Shown: positions 46,569 through 54,682, counted from the first letter of the stretch. The stretch is 64,000 nucleotides of DNA from Lacrimispora xylanisolvens (GCF_002934545.1 NZ_PTJA01000003.1:457295-521294); one strand, 5' to 3'. Made by a program: numbers and translations. Notes: generated by a model not told the origin, from the sequence alone.

Positions 46569-46677
46569 TAACATATGTTCGGTAAAAATGCAAACCTTTG
46601 TTCGAAAAATTGCAAAACAGATTGACAAACATACGTTCTTAGTGATATGATAAATCCAGAAAAAGGAACATATGTTC
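46569..46677. promoter_or_regulatory. LexA operators and promoter between lexA and the yneA-like gene
   Basis: One perfect SOS box, GAACATATGTTC (46666-46677), and three with one mismatch to GAAC-N4-GTTC at 46569-46580, 46592-46603 and 46627-46638. A rightward promoter with TTGACA (46622-46627) and TATGAT (46646-46651) is overlapped by the third box. Confidence 0.88.
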
Positions 46678-46702
46678 TTACGTTTGAGGAGGTATGCATA
46701 AT

Positions 46703-47005
46703 ATGAAACAATTGATCATGTTAACCCTGGCAGTCATGCTGGGAGCTCATTTTTGCGGACATTCCCTTATGAATTCATTGGCCGGCGAGGTGGGAACACC
46801 GATAATAGAGAAGTATTATACCAGTATAGAGATTAAGAACGGAGACAGTCTCTGGAGCATTGCAGATCAGTATGTGGAGAACAGCGGAATGTCCACAGCC
46901 CAATATGTGCAGGAATTAAGAAGTATGAACAGATTAAGGGAAGATACCATTCATTCCGGGCAGTATCTGACAGTAGCATATTTTGTACAGAGCCAGGATC
47001 AGTAA
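46703..47005 (+). CDS. YneA-like SOS cell-division inhibitor (LysM domain)
   Basis: A 100-residue protein with an N-terminal membrane anchor or signal (about 1-20) and a LysM domain (about 39-95; IKNGDSLWSIADQY). Size, domain layout and divergent pairing with lexA match Bacillus YneA, which delays septation during the SOS response. ATG 46703 lies ten bases after AGGAGG; an ATG at 46694 would be too close. The direct LexA control is supported by the boxes upstream. Function is inferred. Confidence 0.75.
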   Translation: MKQLIMLTLAVMLGAHFCGHSLMNSLAGEVGTPIIEKYYTSIEIKNGDSLWSIADQYVENSGMSTAQYVQELRSMNRLREDTIHSGQYLTVAYFVQSQDQ

Positions 47006-47016
47006 CCTGGCTCTGT
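46987..47016 (+). terminator. Hairpin overlapping the yneA-like stop
   Basis: Perfect 11-bp stem ACAGAGCCAGG (46987-46997) with its complement at 47006-47016; the stop codon lies in the loop. No T-run follows, so it may protect or end the transcript with help. Confidence 0.5.
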
Positions 47017-47170
47017 ATGGTTCCGGTATTTCCGCTTAAAGGAAGACTTGAATTTATATCTCTCAGCTGATAATATTAGCTTAAGAAGCAATCATTGCTG
47101 AATCAGGGGTAATATGAAGTCCCACCCTTTCTAAGCAAGCTGCCATTCTATCACAGGGGAGAGATTGATT

Positions 47171-47938
47171 ATGAATGTCTTAATTCTTTACTTCAGTGGA
47201 ACAGGGAACACAAAAGCAGTTGCAGAGGAGTTTTATCATGCATTAATATTAAGGGATTATACAGTCGAAGTCCATTCAATGGAAGAGAAGTTCAATCCCG
47301 CATCATATCCATATGATTTTTTGGTCGTGGGCTTTCCTAAATATTATGAATATCCGGTACTTTATGCTTTGGATTATTTAGATCACAATCTGAAGAAGAG
47401 GGAACAGATCATTCCAACCCTGGCGTATTGCACTCAGGCAGGACATTCCTTAACCGACTTTTCCGGATTAGAACGATTATTAAGGAAAAAGAATCACCGC
47501 CTGATTACATCTAAGAGTTTTTCTTATGCCAACAATCTTTTGATTTTTTCTATGTTTGGTTCAACCACTCCGGAGGTTTTAAAGGAAAATAAAAGGATCT
47601 TAAAGTCGCAGATTGGTCCGCAGTTAGATGGATTTTTCCTTGGTAAAGAATCTAAAGAAAGAGTAGTCTGGTCCAGAAGCATCTTATATCATATTACTGC
47701 AGTGGTATTTACAAAATTAATGCCTATTGCAGGTATGAAATATACATCTTCAGAAGAATGTATCGGTTGTAAAATATGTGCCTGCAATTGTCCCAGAAAG
47801 AACATAAAGATGGTTCAGAACAAACCTGTATTTGGTCGTAAGTGTATTTTTTGTATGAGATGTATTAATGCATGCCCGGTAAATGCAATTCTGTATAATG
47901 GAAAAAAGATTGCGCAGTATCTGGAAAAAGGGGAATGA
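47171..47938 (+). CDS. EFR1-type flavodoxin/ferredoxin protein
   Basis: A 255-residue electron carrier with an N-terminal flavodoxin domain (FMN loop SGTGNTKAV, 9-17) and two C-terminal [4Fe-4S] clusters (CIGCKICACNCP and CIFCMRCINACP). ATG 47171 follows GGGGAGAG. It is a paralogue of the protein at the left window edge, sharing the NIKM...KPVFGRKCIFC layout. Physiological partner unknown. Confidence 0.88.
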   Translation: MNVLILYFSGTGNTKAVAEEFYHALILRDYTVEVHSMEEKFNPASYPYDFLVVGFPKYYEYPVLYALDYLDHNLKKREQIIPTLAYCTQAGHSLTDFSGLERLLRKKNHRLITSKSFSYANNLLIFSMFGSTTPEVLKENKRILKSQIGPQLDGFFLGKESKERVVWSRSILYHITAVVFTKLMPIAGMKYTSSEECIGCKICACNCPRKNIKMVQNKPVFGRKCIFCMRCINACPVNAILYNGKKIAQYLEKGE

Positions 47939-48059
47939 AAGACGGTACCTTTCAGAGAGGGGAGAGTGCATCATCAGTTAAAAACAACTCTCCCCATCTC
48001 TGCCATTCTCTTATGGAGGCAGTGGTAGGGAGTGCAATTTAAGTTTCTATTAAGTCTAT

Positions 48060-49115
48060 TTATTCTTCCCGCAATTTCACTTTATTTCTGGCACTGCGGC
48101 GACGTTCGTCTTCTAAAGCAGCATAATGTTTCTTTGTAGTATTTACATCTGAATGTCCCAGAACATCCGCCACCAAATAGATATCACCAGTTTCTTTGTA
48201 AAGTGAGGTACCATAGGTACTTCGAAGCTTATGAGGAGTAATCTTTTTTAAAGGAGTGACCAACCTGGAATATTTCTTTACAAGATTCTCAACGCTGCGT
48301 ACAGCAATTCTCTTTTTCTGCATGGAGAGGAAAAGGGCATTTTCACTGCCGTCTTCAGGGATCATCTGATTACGTTCTTCCAGGTAATCCAGGAGAGCAT
48401 CCTCTACTTCAGAACCGAAGTAAACTGTAACTTCTTTTCCACCTTTTCTATGTATCCGGATTCCACCATTTTTAAAATCAATATCATTAAGATCCAGGCC
48501 TACGCATTCAGATACCCGGATACCAGTACCAAGTAAAAGTGTTAATAGCGCCAAATCCCGAACCTTCGTTTTTTCGTGGTAGGCCTTTTGTTTCTCTGTT
48601 AAAGATTCACCTTTTTCTACTTCATCAAGCAATAGAGCAACCTCATCAACATCCAAACGTATAATTTCTTTCTCATGCAGCTTGGGAAGTTGAATTAAGG
48701 CTGCTGGATTGTTTTGAAGTCGTTCATTGCGGTAATAATAATTATAGAAGCTTTTTAAAGAGGAGATTTTTCGCATAATTCCCCGTTCTTTATTGGTTAC
48801 TTCCTGATTTCTATCATTAAACCGGTATTTTAAATACTCCATATATTCCTCTATATCAACAACCCTGAGAGTATTCAAAAAATCTAATGGAATTTCCTTC
48901 ATATCAATCTTACGAATAACCGGATTTTCTTTTTGCAGGAAGTCAAAAAACACCTTTAAATCGTATGCATAGGCGATCCTGGTGCGGGAAGATGTACGTG
49001 GCTCAATGCCACGAAAGAAATCACCGCAGAAATGAGGAAGCTCTTTGATCAGCTCACGCAGATGCTTTACATTTTCAATATCTTTTTGCTGATGGTAGGA
49101 GAGTGTTGCTTTCAT
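48060..49115 (-). CDS. XerS-like tyrosine recombinase
   Basis: A 351-residue recombinase with an N-terminal core-binding domain and the full catalytic set Arg200 (GTGIRVSE), Lys224 (HRKGGKE), His295 and Arg298 (PHKLRST), His321 (LGHSD) and Tyr331. It is longer than XerC/D (about 300) and close to streptococcal XerS (about 356), with a similar N-terminal pattern (IPLDFLNTLRVVDIEEYMEYL). XerS enzymes work alone on a dif site just upstream of their gene. Here a dif-like direct repeat, now the left end of a prophage, lies about 270 bp upstream. The gene is outside the prophage, so it is probably a host gene. Ribosome site AGAGGTGA. Confidence 0.8.
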   Translation of the reverse strand: MKATLSYHQQKDIENVKHLRELIKELPHFCGDFFRGIEPRTSSRTRIAYAYDLKVFFDFLQKENPVIRKIDMKEIPLDFLNTLRVVDIEEYMEYLKYRFNDRNQEVTNKERGIMRKISSLKSFYNYYYRNERLQNNPAALIQLPKLHEKEIIRLDVDEVALLLDEVEKGESLTEKQKAYHEKTKVRDLALLTLLLGTGIRVSECVGLDLNDIDFKNGGIRIHRKGGKEVTVYFGSEVEDALLDYLEERNQMIPEDGSENALFLSMQKKRIAVRSVENLVKKYSRLVTPLKKITPHKLRSTYGTSLYKETGDIYLVADVLGHSDVNTTKKHYAALEDERRRSARNKVKLREE

Positions 49116-49370
49116 GAAATCACCTCTTGTTTTATTTACTTATTAATCATTAAATAGATCTTATTTTTGTTTTCACAGAGTCTATGTTGAAATAAGGAAA
49201 ACCTATAAAATCTGAATATAATCATTATAACATATAGATCGCATTTACAGTTGAAAACATATAACAGTAGTAATGTAGATGCAGTAATGTAGTAAATAAG
49301 ATAAAATAGGGATTGAAGCTTTACATTAGCATGTAATAATTATATATATGAATTATATTGATTTCTATAT

Positions 49371-49448
49371 AACTATGCGTTAAACTAGACTTTCGCGAAT
49401 AGTTTGAAGTGTCACTTACTCTAAAACCGCCACGCATAATTATATCAT
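49371..49448 (+). repeat. Left prophage junction (attL), dif-like
   Basis: Identical to the right junction in three blocks: 49383-49404 (22 bp), 49411-49422 (12 bp) and 49424-49448 (25 bp). The first block has the form of a Xer site, with inverted arms AACTAGAC and GAATAGTT around a six-base centre TTTCGC. A further imperfect arm AACTATGCG begins at 49371. Confidence 0.85.
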
Positions 49449-49452
49449 AATT

Positions 49453-49483
49453 CCAACACTTTTTACAAGTTGTTGGTTTTTTT
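49453..49483 (+). terminator. Terminator inside the left prophage end
   Basis: Stem CCAACA (49453-49458) with TGTTGG (49471-49476), then seven T. In the circular phage form it would follow the last gene (56147) and so end the phage transcript. Confidence 0.6.
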
Positions 49484-49503
49484 ATATTCGGGAGGAAATT
49501 TAT

Positions 49504-49737
49504 ATGCAGTTCTATATCGCTACTGCTTCTGATGCAGATACCTCTGACATGGAATGGGAATCTCTTCAGGACTTGGAGGTTTCCGAGAATTTTGACCAGA
49601 CCTCCCAAGAATTACTTTATTCGATTAACAATAATCTGACGCAAATCAATACATATGTTGGATTCACTGTTACCGTTGGATTTGCTCTGCTTATTGTATA
49701 TATCATCATGAAGCCAGTTTTTTACTTCTTAAGGTGA
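49504..49737 (+). CDS. Small prophage membrane protein
   Basis: A 77-residue protein with an acidic, hydrophilic N-terminal half (to about 50) and one membrane segment (about 51-72; GFTVTVGFALLIVYIIM) ending in a basic residue. No signal peptide. Ribosome site GGGAGG. It lies directly before the coat candidate, so a minor structural or assembly role is likely but unproven. Confidence 0.65.
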   Translation: MQFYIATASDADTSDMEWESLQDLEVSENFDQTSQELLYSINNNLTQINTYVGFTVTVGFALLIVYIIMKPVFYFLR

Positions 49738-49762
49738 TGGCTTTGGAAAGGAGGAAAATTAT

Positions 49763-49936
49763 ATGTTAGCTGCTGCTTCTACGGGTGCTGCCTTTGTTAT
49801 CACAGAAGAAATGTTGGCACCGATTATAACGTCAATCACCAGCAATTCAACCGTTTTAATTCCTGTTGGGTTGACGATCATGGGAATCATGGTTGGTATT
49901 GGATTGATTCCCCGTATTATTTACAAGTTTCTGTAA
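49763..49936 (+). CDS. Candidate major coat protein of the filamentous phage
   Basis: A 57-residue protein: short Ala-rich start (MLAAASTGAAF), an amphipathic middle, one membrane segment (about 32-49; VLIPVGLTIMGIMVGIGL) and a basic end (PRIIYKFL). This is the size and charge layout of inovirus major coat proteins such as fd pVIII, although no cleavable signal is obvious. AAAGGAGG precedes the ATG. Confidence 0.7.
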   Translation: MLAAASTGAAFVITEEMLAPIITSITSNSTVLIPVGLTIMGIMVGIGLIPRIIYKFL

Positions 49937-50001
49937 TGGCTGTGAGGGATTTTCGATTGTCGGAAGTCCCTCTTTTGCTTCATTGGTGTATGGAGGTGTT
50001 T

Positions 50002-50631
50002 ATGACCCGTTTGGCTTTGGCTGTCCTGATCTCCGCTCTCTTCTGCTTCCCTTGTTATGCGTCTTCGGCTCTCCCGGCTTCTCCCTCCAATGCTTTAATA
50101 AAGGGTTATGATATTCCGGATCTGCCGAAAAGCGATAACTATTCAGATTATGCAATTATAAAGAATACGGTATCGTATTCAATGAATAAAGATTATGCGG
50201 ACTATCTTTTGTTTGCGTTCTTCTCTCCGCCTGTTGTCACTTATGGTGGGTATGGTTTTCAAGACGATACGCTTCACTTTTCAGGACATTTGGGCTGGAA
50301 TTATGACGCTTTTTTATACTCTCTTTCCTTGTGAAAATGGGTAAAACTTGGCGGTGAATATGGTCTGCTCAATAATTATGATTTAGAGCGAGATAAACTT
50401 ATTATGAGTACTACAACAATTGTTTATAAGGATAAACTTAAGGTATTTTATTATTATTTTCCGGTGACTTCCACATTTGAACAACAACCTATGTTCTCTG
50501 ATTTAATTCAGCTTATTTATAGGGTGGTCACTTGTTTAATTGCCGTAATTATCCTTATTATCAGTATCCGTATTGTCATAAATATAATTTATAAATTCGT
50601 GTCCTTATGTCTTAGAAAGGGGGTTCTATGA
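50002..50631 (+). CDS. Minor coat protein candidate interrupted by one in-frame UGA
   Basis: The first part (110 codons) has a signal peptide (MTRLALAVLISALFCFPCYA) and a hydrophilic domain. A single UGA at 50332-50334 ends it, but the same frame continues without a break for 98 more codons to 50631 and supplies a membrane segment and basic tail (SLCLRKGVL). The joined product (209 positions) has the signal - domain - C-terminal anchor plan of phage minor coat/adsorption proteins. Either a recent nonsense mutation (TGG to TGA would do), or UGA read-through in the leaky context UGA-A. An internal ATG at 50404 could restart translation. Confidence 0.6.
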
Positions 50632-51506
50632 AACGATTCTTAATTTTACTGTGTATGATTCTTGTCATGTCTTTCCCGTCTTATGCTGATGTAAAGCAGA
50701 TCCCGGCAAGACCTAAAATGAACGCAGAATATTACCAATATTACGCATTGTTTTACCGTGGCAATAATTCTTCCTACTATTTGTTTTATTCTCCTACTTC
50801 TATTGTTTATGCTTCCACTAGCAGTACATATGTTGCTTTCAGTTGGACTCCGGGAACTTCTGATGACTGGGTGCAGTTATCGTCTTTCCCCAATATTTGG
50901 GGATATTTAACTTATCTTTCCGGTAACGGTGATGTTATGACAAGTTCTGGTACGGTTAAGTATACTTCGGCTTCCGATACGGTGTTTACAGAGCATGCAA
51001 AGGCTAACTTTTCCGCATATTCGGATTATTGGGATAATTCTAGTGGTGGTGATGATGATCCAAGTCCCGGTATTATATCCGGTCTGCGTAATGTAGTAAA
51101 TGCTATCTCTTCTCTTCCCGGTAAAATTGGCAATTCGATTCTTGATATTTTAAAGTCACTTTTTATTCCGGCTGATGGTTATCTGGAAGAAAAAATCAAT
51201 TATCTTGTTCAACGCTTTAAAGTTGCTTTTGGGATAACTCCCTATGATATGTCTGGTATGTTTTCATCAGAAAAAGCTCTTGCTGATATAAAGATAACTA
51301 TATATGGTGTTACTGCTACTGTTGTTGAAATGGATTATGTGATTGAAGCGTTGGCGGTATTTCGTAAGATTATTCGTGGTTTTATATGTCTCCTGCTTCT
51401 CTTTTATAACATCAATCAGTTTTTGGGTTTTATTGGTCAGGCTCCTATAACGTTGGGTGCGTTGATAGGGATTAAAAACCATATGGAACGTTCAGAGGAT
51501 TCATAG
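50628..51506 (+). CDS. Prophage minor coat/adsorption protein candidate
   Basis: A 292-residue protein with a signal peptide (1-20; cut after SYA), a Ser/Thr/Tyr-rich outer domain, a short acidic Gly/Asp linker (GGDDDPSPG, about 138-146) and a membrane segment near 250-275 with a charged end. This is the plan of pIII-type adsorption proteins. It overlaps the previous gene (ATGA). No sequence family recognised. Confidence 0.65.
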   Translation: MKRFLILLCMILVMSFPSYADVKQIPARPKMNAEYYQYYALFYRGNNSSYYLFYSPTSIVYASTSSTYVAFSWTPGTSDDWVQLSSFPNIWGYLTYLSGNGDVMTSSGTVKYTSASDTVFTEHAKANFSAYSDYWDNSSGGDDDPSPGIISGLRNVVNAISSLPGKIGNSILDILKSLFIPADGYLEEKINYLVQRFKVAFGITPYDMSGMFSSEKALADIKITIYGVTATVVEMDYVIEALAVFRKIIRGFICLLLLFYNINQFLGFIGQAPITLGALIGIKNHMERSEDS

Positions 51507-51517
51507 GGGGTGATGGT

Positions 51518-51760
51518 GTGATTATTGAATTTTTCATCAATATGTTCGTGGCATTTTTAGATACTCTTATAAGTGCAGTTTCTATGGTTACGTTGCCGAT
51601 TGACATGATATCGGCGCTTTCTACTGTGTCAGCGTACGGAAGTTGGATTGTTGGGTCTGATCTCCTGTTGATATTTGCCACCTGTGTATTTACCTGGACA
51701 ACGATCAAAATCGGGATAGGCTTAGTCCTCTTTGTTTGGCGGTTACTGCCTTTTACTTAA
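51518..51760 (+). CDS. Small prophage membrane protein (pVI-like position)
   Basis: An 80-residue hydrophobic protein with two membrane segments (about 4-28 and 48-75). Start is GTG 51518 after a GGGGGTGATG ribosome site; the ATG just upstream is out of frame. Its place between the adsorption candidate and the Zot gene matches gene VI of filamentous phages. Assignment is by position only. Confidence 0.6.
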   Translation: MIIEFFINMFVAFLDTLISAVSMVTLPIDMISALSTVSAYGSWIVGSDLLLIFATCVFTWTTIKIGIGLVLFVWRLLPFT

Positions 51761-51781
51761 ATCTAACTTTTGGGAGGTATT

Positions 51782-52540
51782 ATGATAATTTTAAAAATGT
51801 TTATAGGATTTATCTGTTTTGTGTTTCTCTGCCTTAAGCTTCCGGCCATGATTATCTGGTTTGGTCATTTTGTAGTATTTATCAGGTGGAAATTGATCGA
51901 TTTACGAAAGGAATTAAAATTGAAAAAACAAGGTGTTGTAGTCTTCCGCCCCTTTGGGCTTAAAATGTTTTGTGGCAGACAAGGAGCCGGGAAAACCATG
52001 GCTATGGTATGGTATTTGGACAATCTACGCAGGAAATACCCTAAGGCGTGTATTTATACCAATTTTGCGTACAAGTACCAGACTGCGCCTTTAGAAAGCT
52101 TAAATGACCTGCTGAAATACCGTAACGGTGATGATGGTATTATATTTGCCCTTGATGAGATACAGAATGAATTTTCTTCTGCTGTTTCGAAGGATTTCCC
52201 TGAAACTTTGTTAAGTGAAATTACTATGCAGCGTAAACAGAAAATAACCATTCTATCCTCTTCACAGGTGTTTACCCGTGTTGCAAAACCTCTTCGGGAA
52301 CAATGTTATGACGTTATGGAATGCCGTACATTCTTTGGACGTTGGACACGGGTAAAATGCTATGATGCGGATGACTATTGCTCTGTTATAGATAATTACA
52401 GTCCGGAGAAGAAATTTAAGCTTCCGAAGCGTTGGGTACGTTCATTTATCCAAACTGATGATCTTAGGGAATCCTATGATACGTATGAAAAGGTTCAGCG
52501 GTTGTCCAGACAGGGATTTGCCCCAAAAGTGGTACGATAG
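51782..52540 (+). CDS. Zot/pI-type assembly ATPase
   Basis: A 252-residue ATPase of the zonular occludens toxin (pI) family, which drives extrusion of filamentous phage through the membrane. Walker A GRQGAGKT (65-72) and Walker B IIFALDEIQNEF (120-131) are clear. ATG 51782 follows GGGAGG; a TTG 12 bases earlier lies before that site. Unusually, the membrane segment is at the N-terminus (about 4-35) and none is seen after the ATPase domain, whereas classical Zot/pI has it on the C-terminal side. This is the key marker gene of the prophage. Confidence 0.88.
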   Translation: MIILKMFIGFICFVFLCLKLPAMIIWFGHFVVFIRWKLIDLRKELKLKKQGVVVFRPFGLKMFCGRQGAGKTMAMVWYLDNLRRKYPKACIYTNFAYKYQTAPLESLNDLLKYRNGDDGIIFALDEIQNEFSSAVSKDFPETLLSEITMQRKQKITILSSSQVFTRVAKPLREQCYDVMECRTFFGRWTRVKCYDADDYCSVIDNYSPEKKFKLPKRWVRSFIQTDDLRESYDTYEKVQRLSRQGFAPKVVR

Positions 52541-52612
52541 TTATCTCTGTTGTGGTTCAAATTATAATCCGCTCTTCTGCTCTTCTGGGGGCTGTCTACT
52601 CACTCATGGAAT

Positions 52613-52653
52613 ATGGTCTAAGCGTCAGCGCCCCCGGCGCGACGCTAGACCAT
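52613..52653 (+). other. Long imperfect hairpin, candidate phage packaging signal or origin
   Basis: ATGGTCTA (52613-52620) and TAGACCAT (52646-52653) close a stem that continues with GCGTC/GACGC and GCGCC/GGCGC, with small bulges. It is GC-rich in an AT-rich setting and has no T-run, so it is not an intrinsic terminator. Filamentous phages carry such hairpins as packaging signals and strand origins. Confidence 0.5.
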
Positions 52654-52746
52654 TACTTGACAGTATAAACACTTAAGCGTTTTTTTTGATAAAAACAGGG
52701 GTAAAAAATCGTAAAACTGAAATTTCAAAGATAAGTAAATAGAACA

Positions 52747-52775
52747 TTGACAATCGAATATGATAGTTGGATAAT
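52747..52775 (+). promoter_or_regulatory. Promoter of the prophage cargo gene
   Basis: TTGACA (52747-52752), 17 bases, GATAAT (52770-52775): near consensus. It gives the next gene transcription independent of the phage operon. Confidence 0.75.
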
Positions 52776-52807
52776 GATTATATATTATTAAAGTGGGGGA
52801 TAAGAAC

Positions 52808-53536
52808 ATGAACGAAAGAGACGTATTAATAGTTGATAACATGGCGAGCGCTTTTAAAGAAACCAGCAATAAAGTTATTAAGTTTGATGCTATACTTAAT
52901 ACAGAAAGTGGAAAAATAATAGCACTTTATTACTCTCAACTTATATCAAAATATAATTCTATTTGTGGACTCGTTTCTCGTGGGGAATACGATTCGACAT
53001 ATTTAATTGCGAGACACTACTTGGAAAATTATGCAATTCTATGTGAATTAATCAAAAGATTTAATACGACAGATTTTGAAAATTATTTTAAAAGGCTGAT
53101 CGTACAAGACATGAGACAAGATAAGAAAATTTACAGAGAAAAGGATCTAAATAAGTATAGAATTGAAAAGTGGAAAGTTTACTTAAATACTTATTTTGGG
53201 TATGAACTAAAAAATAGTCAGCAAAAAGAAATTGACCAAATAGGCGATCAGTTATTTAGTGAATATGATGTTATTGTTTTTAGTGATATAGTAAAAAGAT
53301 CTTTATTAGATAAAAGAGTTAAACTGAATGATGAAACTGAAACAGATTCTAAAATGGTATATCCGTATTTATGTAGTATAGCGCATGTTAATTTTGGAAT
53401 TACTCTTATGAGGAGTAAGGACAAAAATGGTATGTTTAATTTTAATTGTAGTGATGAAAATTTGGAAGCAACAGTAAATACTATAATAAGTTGTTACATG
53501 GATATAGCAGTTTTAATGGAAAATAACTTAAAGTAA
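52808..53536 (+). CDS. Prophage cargo protein, DUF5677-like
   Basis: A 242-residue, mostly helical soluble protein. The segment STYLIARHYLENYAILCELIKRF and the C-terminal YPYLCSIAHVNFG region recall DUF5677-type helical proteins, sometimes grouped near HEPN folds; this is a weak call. The gene is A-rich while phage genes are T-rich, and it has its own promoter and terminator, so it is a likely moron, perhaps for defence or superinfection exclusion. ATG 52808 follows GTGGGGGA. Confidence 0.55.
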   Translation: MNERDVLIVDNMASAFKETSNKVIKFDAILNTESGKIIALYYSQLISKYNSICGLVSRGEYDSTYLIARHYLENYAILCELIKRFNTTDFENYFKRLIVQDMRQDKKIYREKDLNKYRIEKWKVYLNTYFGYELKNSQQKEIDQIGDQLFSEYDVIVFSDIVKRSLLDKRVKLNDETETDSKMVYPYLCSIAHVNFGITLMRSKDKNGMFNFNCSDENLEATVNTIISCYMDIAVLMENNLK

Positions 53537-53548
53537 AATGGTATAACT

Positions 53549-53580
53549 ACCAACTATCGTATTTGATAGTTGGTTTTTTT
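53549..53580 (+). terminator. Terminator of the cargo gene
   Basis: Perfect stem ACCAACTATC (53549-53558) with GATAGTTGGT (53565-53574), then a T-run. Confidence 0.88.
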
Positions 53581-53634
53581 ATTATTATAAATCGGTAAGT
53601 AAAGATTTTATTAAAAATGATTTGAGGTGATTTG

Positions 53635-54450
53635 ATGGAGCCTTATAATGTTAAAGTGATTACATATCCTGACTTAACAAGGCAGTATAGGGTGTATTAT
53701 AGGGACGTTGTATATAAAGGCTATTATCGCGAGGATCGGTTTAAAAATCCCTTTAATGATAAATGGACGAAAACTATTAAGGGTGATCTTCATAAGCATT
53801 ATGAGCATACGGCAGAAGTTTCTATGAAGCGTACAAAAAGTAAGGTGTACAATTATGCACGGTGTAATAATTGGGATTGGTTTGTAACTCTCACTTTTTC
53901 GCCTGAAAAGGTAAATCGATATGATTATGATGAATGTATTAAAAAGCTTAAACCATGGTTGGACAATGTAAGACGTGCTTCACCTGGTCTTTCTTATCTG
54001 GTTGTCCCGGAGAAGCACAAAGACGGTGCATATCACTTTCATGGGCTTTTTAGTGGGTTAGATGATAAACAGATAGTATGGACTGGAAAATACGTTGTAA
54101 AGCGAATTAAGGGGCTTGGGCGTAGTCGTTTCAAAAGAACTGATGAAAAGATTTATAGGTTTGGGAGTTATAGACTAGGTTGGATGACCGCAACTAGGGT
54201 TAAAGAAAAAGATAGGGTCACTTCCTACATCACAAAGTACATAACAAAGGAATTATGCGATTCCTCGTTTGGTCGCAAGCGTTATTGGTCGTCCAGAAAC
54301 TTGCTGACACCTTTGGAAGAGGTGTTTCACATGGACGGCACTGCCCGTTTCGTTCTCTCCGATGAACTTGGGGAATGTTCAAAGTTTAAGAAAATCAGCA
54401 CTGTACAGTATGGGGAAATGACCCAATCAGTTGAAATATTCGATTTGTAA
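53635..54450 (+). CDS. Rolling-circle replication initiator (HUH endonuclease)
   Basis: A 271-residue replication protein. Motif DWFVTLTFSP (81-90), the metal-binding HFH (134-136, in GAYHFHGLF) and two overlapping YxxK units (Tyr198-Lys201 and Tyr202-Lys205 in SYITKYITK) define an HUH nuclease that nicks the origin and joins the DNA end to Tyr. Such proteins start replication of inoviruses and small plasmids. ATG 53635 after TGAGGTGA preferred over TTG 53632. Confidence 0.88.
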   Translation: MEPYNVKVITYPDLTRQYRVYYRDVVYKGYYREDRFKNPFNDKWTKTIKGDLHKHYEHTAEVSMKRTKSKVYNYARCNNWDWFVTLTFSPEKVNRYDYDECIKKLKPWLDNVRRASPGLSYLVVPEKHKDGAYHFHGLFSGLDDKQIVWTGKYVVKRIKGLGRSRFKRTDEKIYRFGSYRLGWMTATRVKEKDRVTSYITKYITKELCDSSFGRKRYWSSRNLLTPLEEVFHMDGTARFVLSDELGECSKFKKISTVQYGEMTQSVEIFDL

Positions 54451-54589
54451 TATAAGTATAGTTAATAAATTAAGCGTTGTCAATGGTTAAATTAATAAGT
54501 TATTTTCAGGGGCGAATAACGTCAGATTGATTGGTGAGTAAGTGTACTAAAAAAATTGAGGACTGAAAGCGCGAAACGCTCCTATTTTT

Positions 54590-54632
54590 CAGGGGAGGAC
54601 ATTATTGTTCCTCTCCTGCTTTTTTGTATGGC
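54590..54632 (+). terminator. Terminator after the rep gene
   Basis: Stem CAGGGGAGG with CCTCTCCTG (about 54591-54621, one G-U pair) and a following T-run. A similar T-rich tract on the other side (54671-54681) may serve the converging repressor gene. Confidence 0.6.
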
Positions 54633-54682
54633 ATAAAAAAAGATAGGTTTGGTAGTCTCTGCTCCTCTCCTATCTCTTTTTT

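Larger units (their letters stand above)
49116..49503. other. Gap holding the xer upstream region and left prophage junction
   Basis: This 388-base AT-rich stretch has no gene. It holds the untranslated upstream region of the recombinase gene, the left att repeat (49371-49448), and a hairpin with T-run at 49453-49483. I see no tRNA, so integration is not at a tRNA gene. Confidence 0.6.

Noticed and set aside
48060..49115. The tyrosine recombinase as the prophage's own integrase
   Set aside because: It lies outside the direct repeats, faces away from the phage genes, and is of Xer length and pattern with the att core upstream of it. The phage shows no other integrase.
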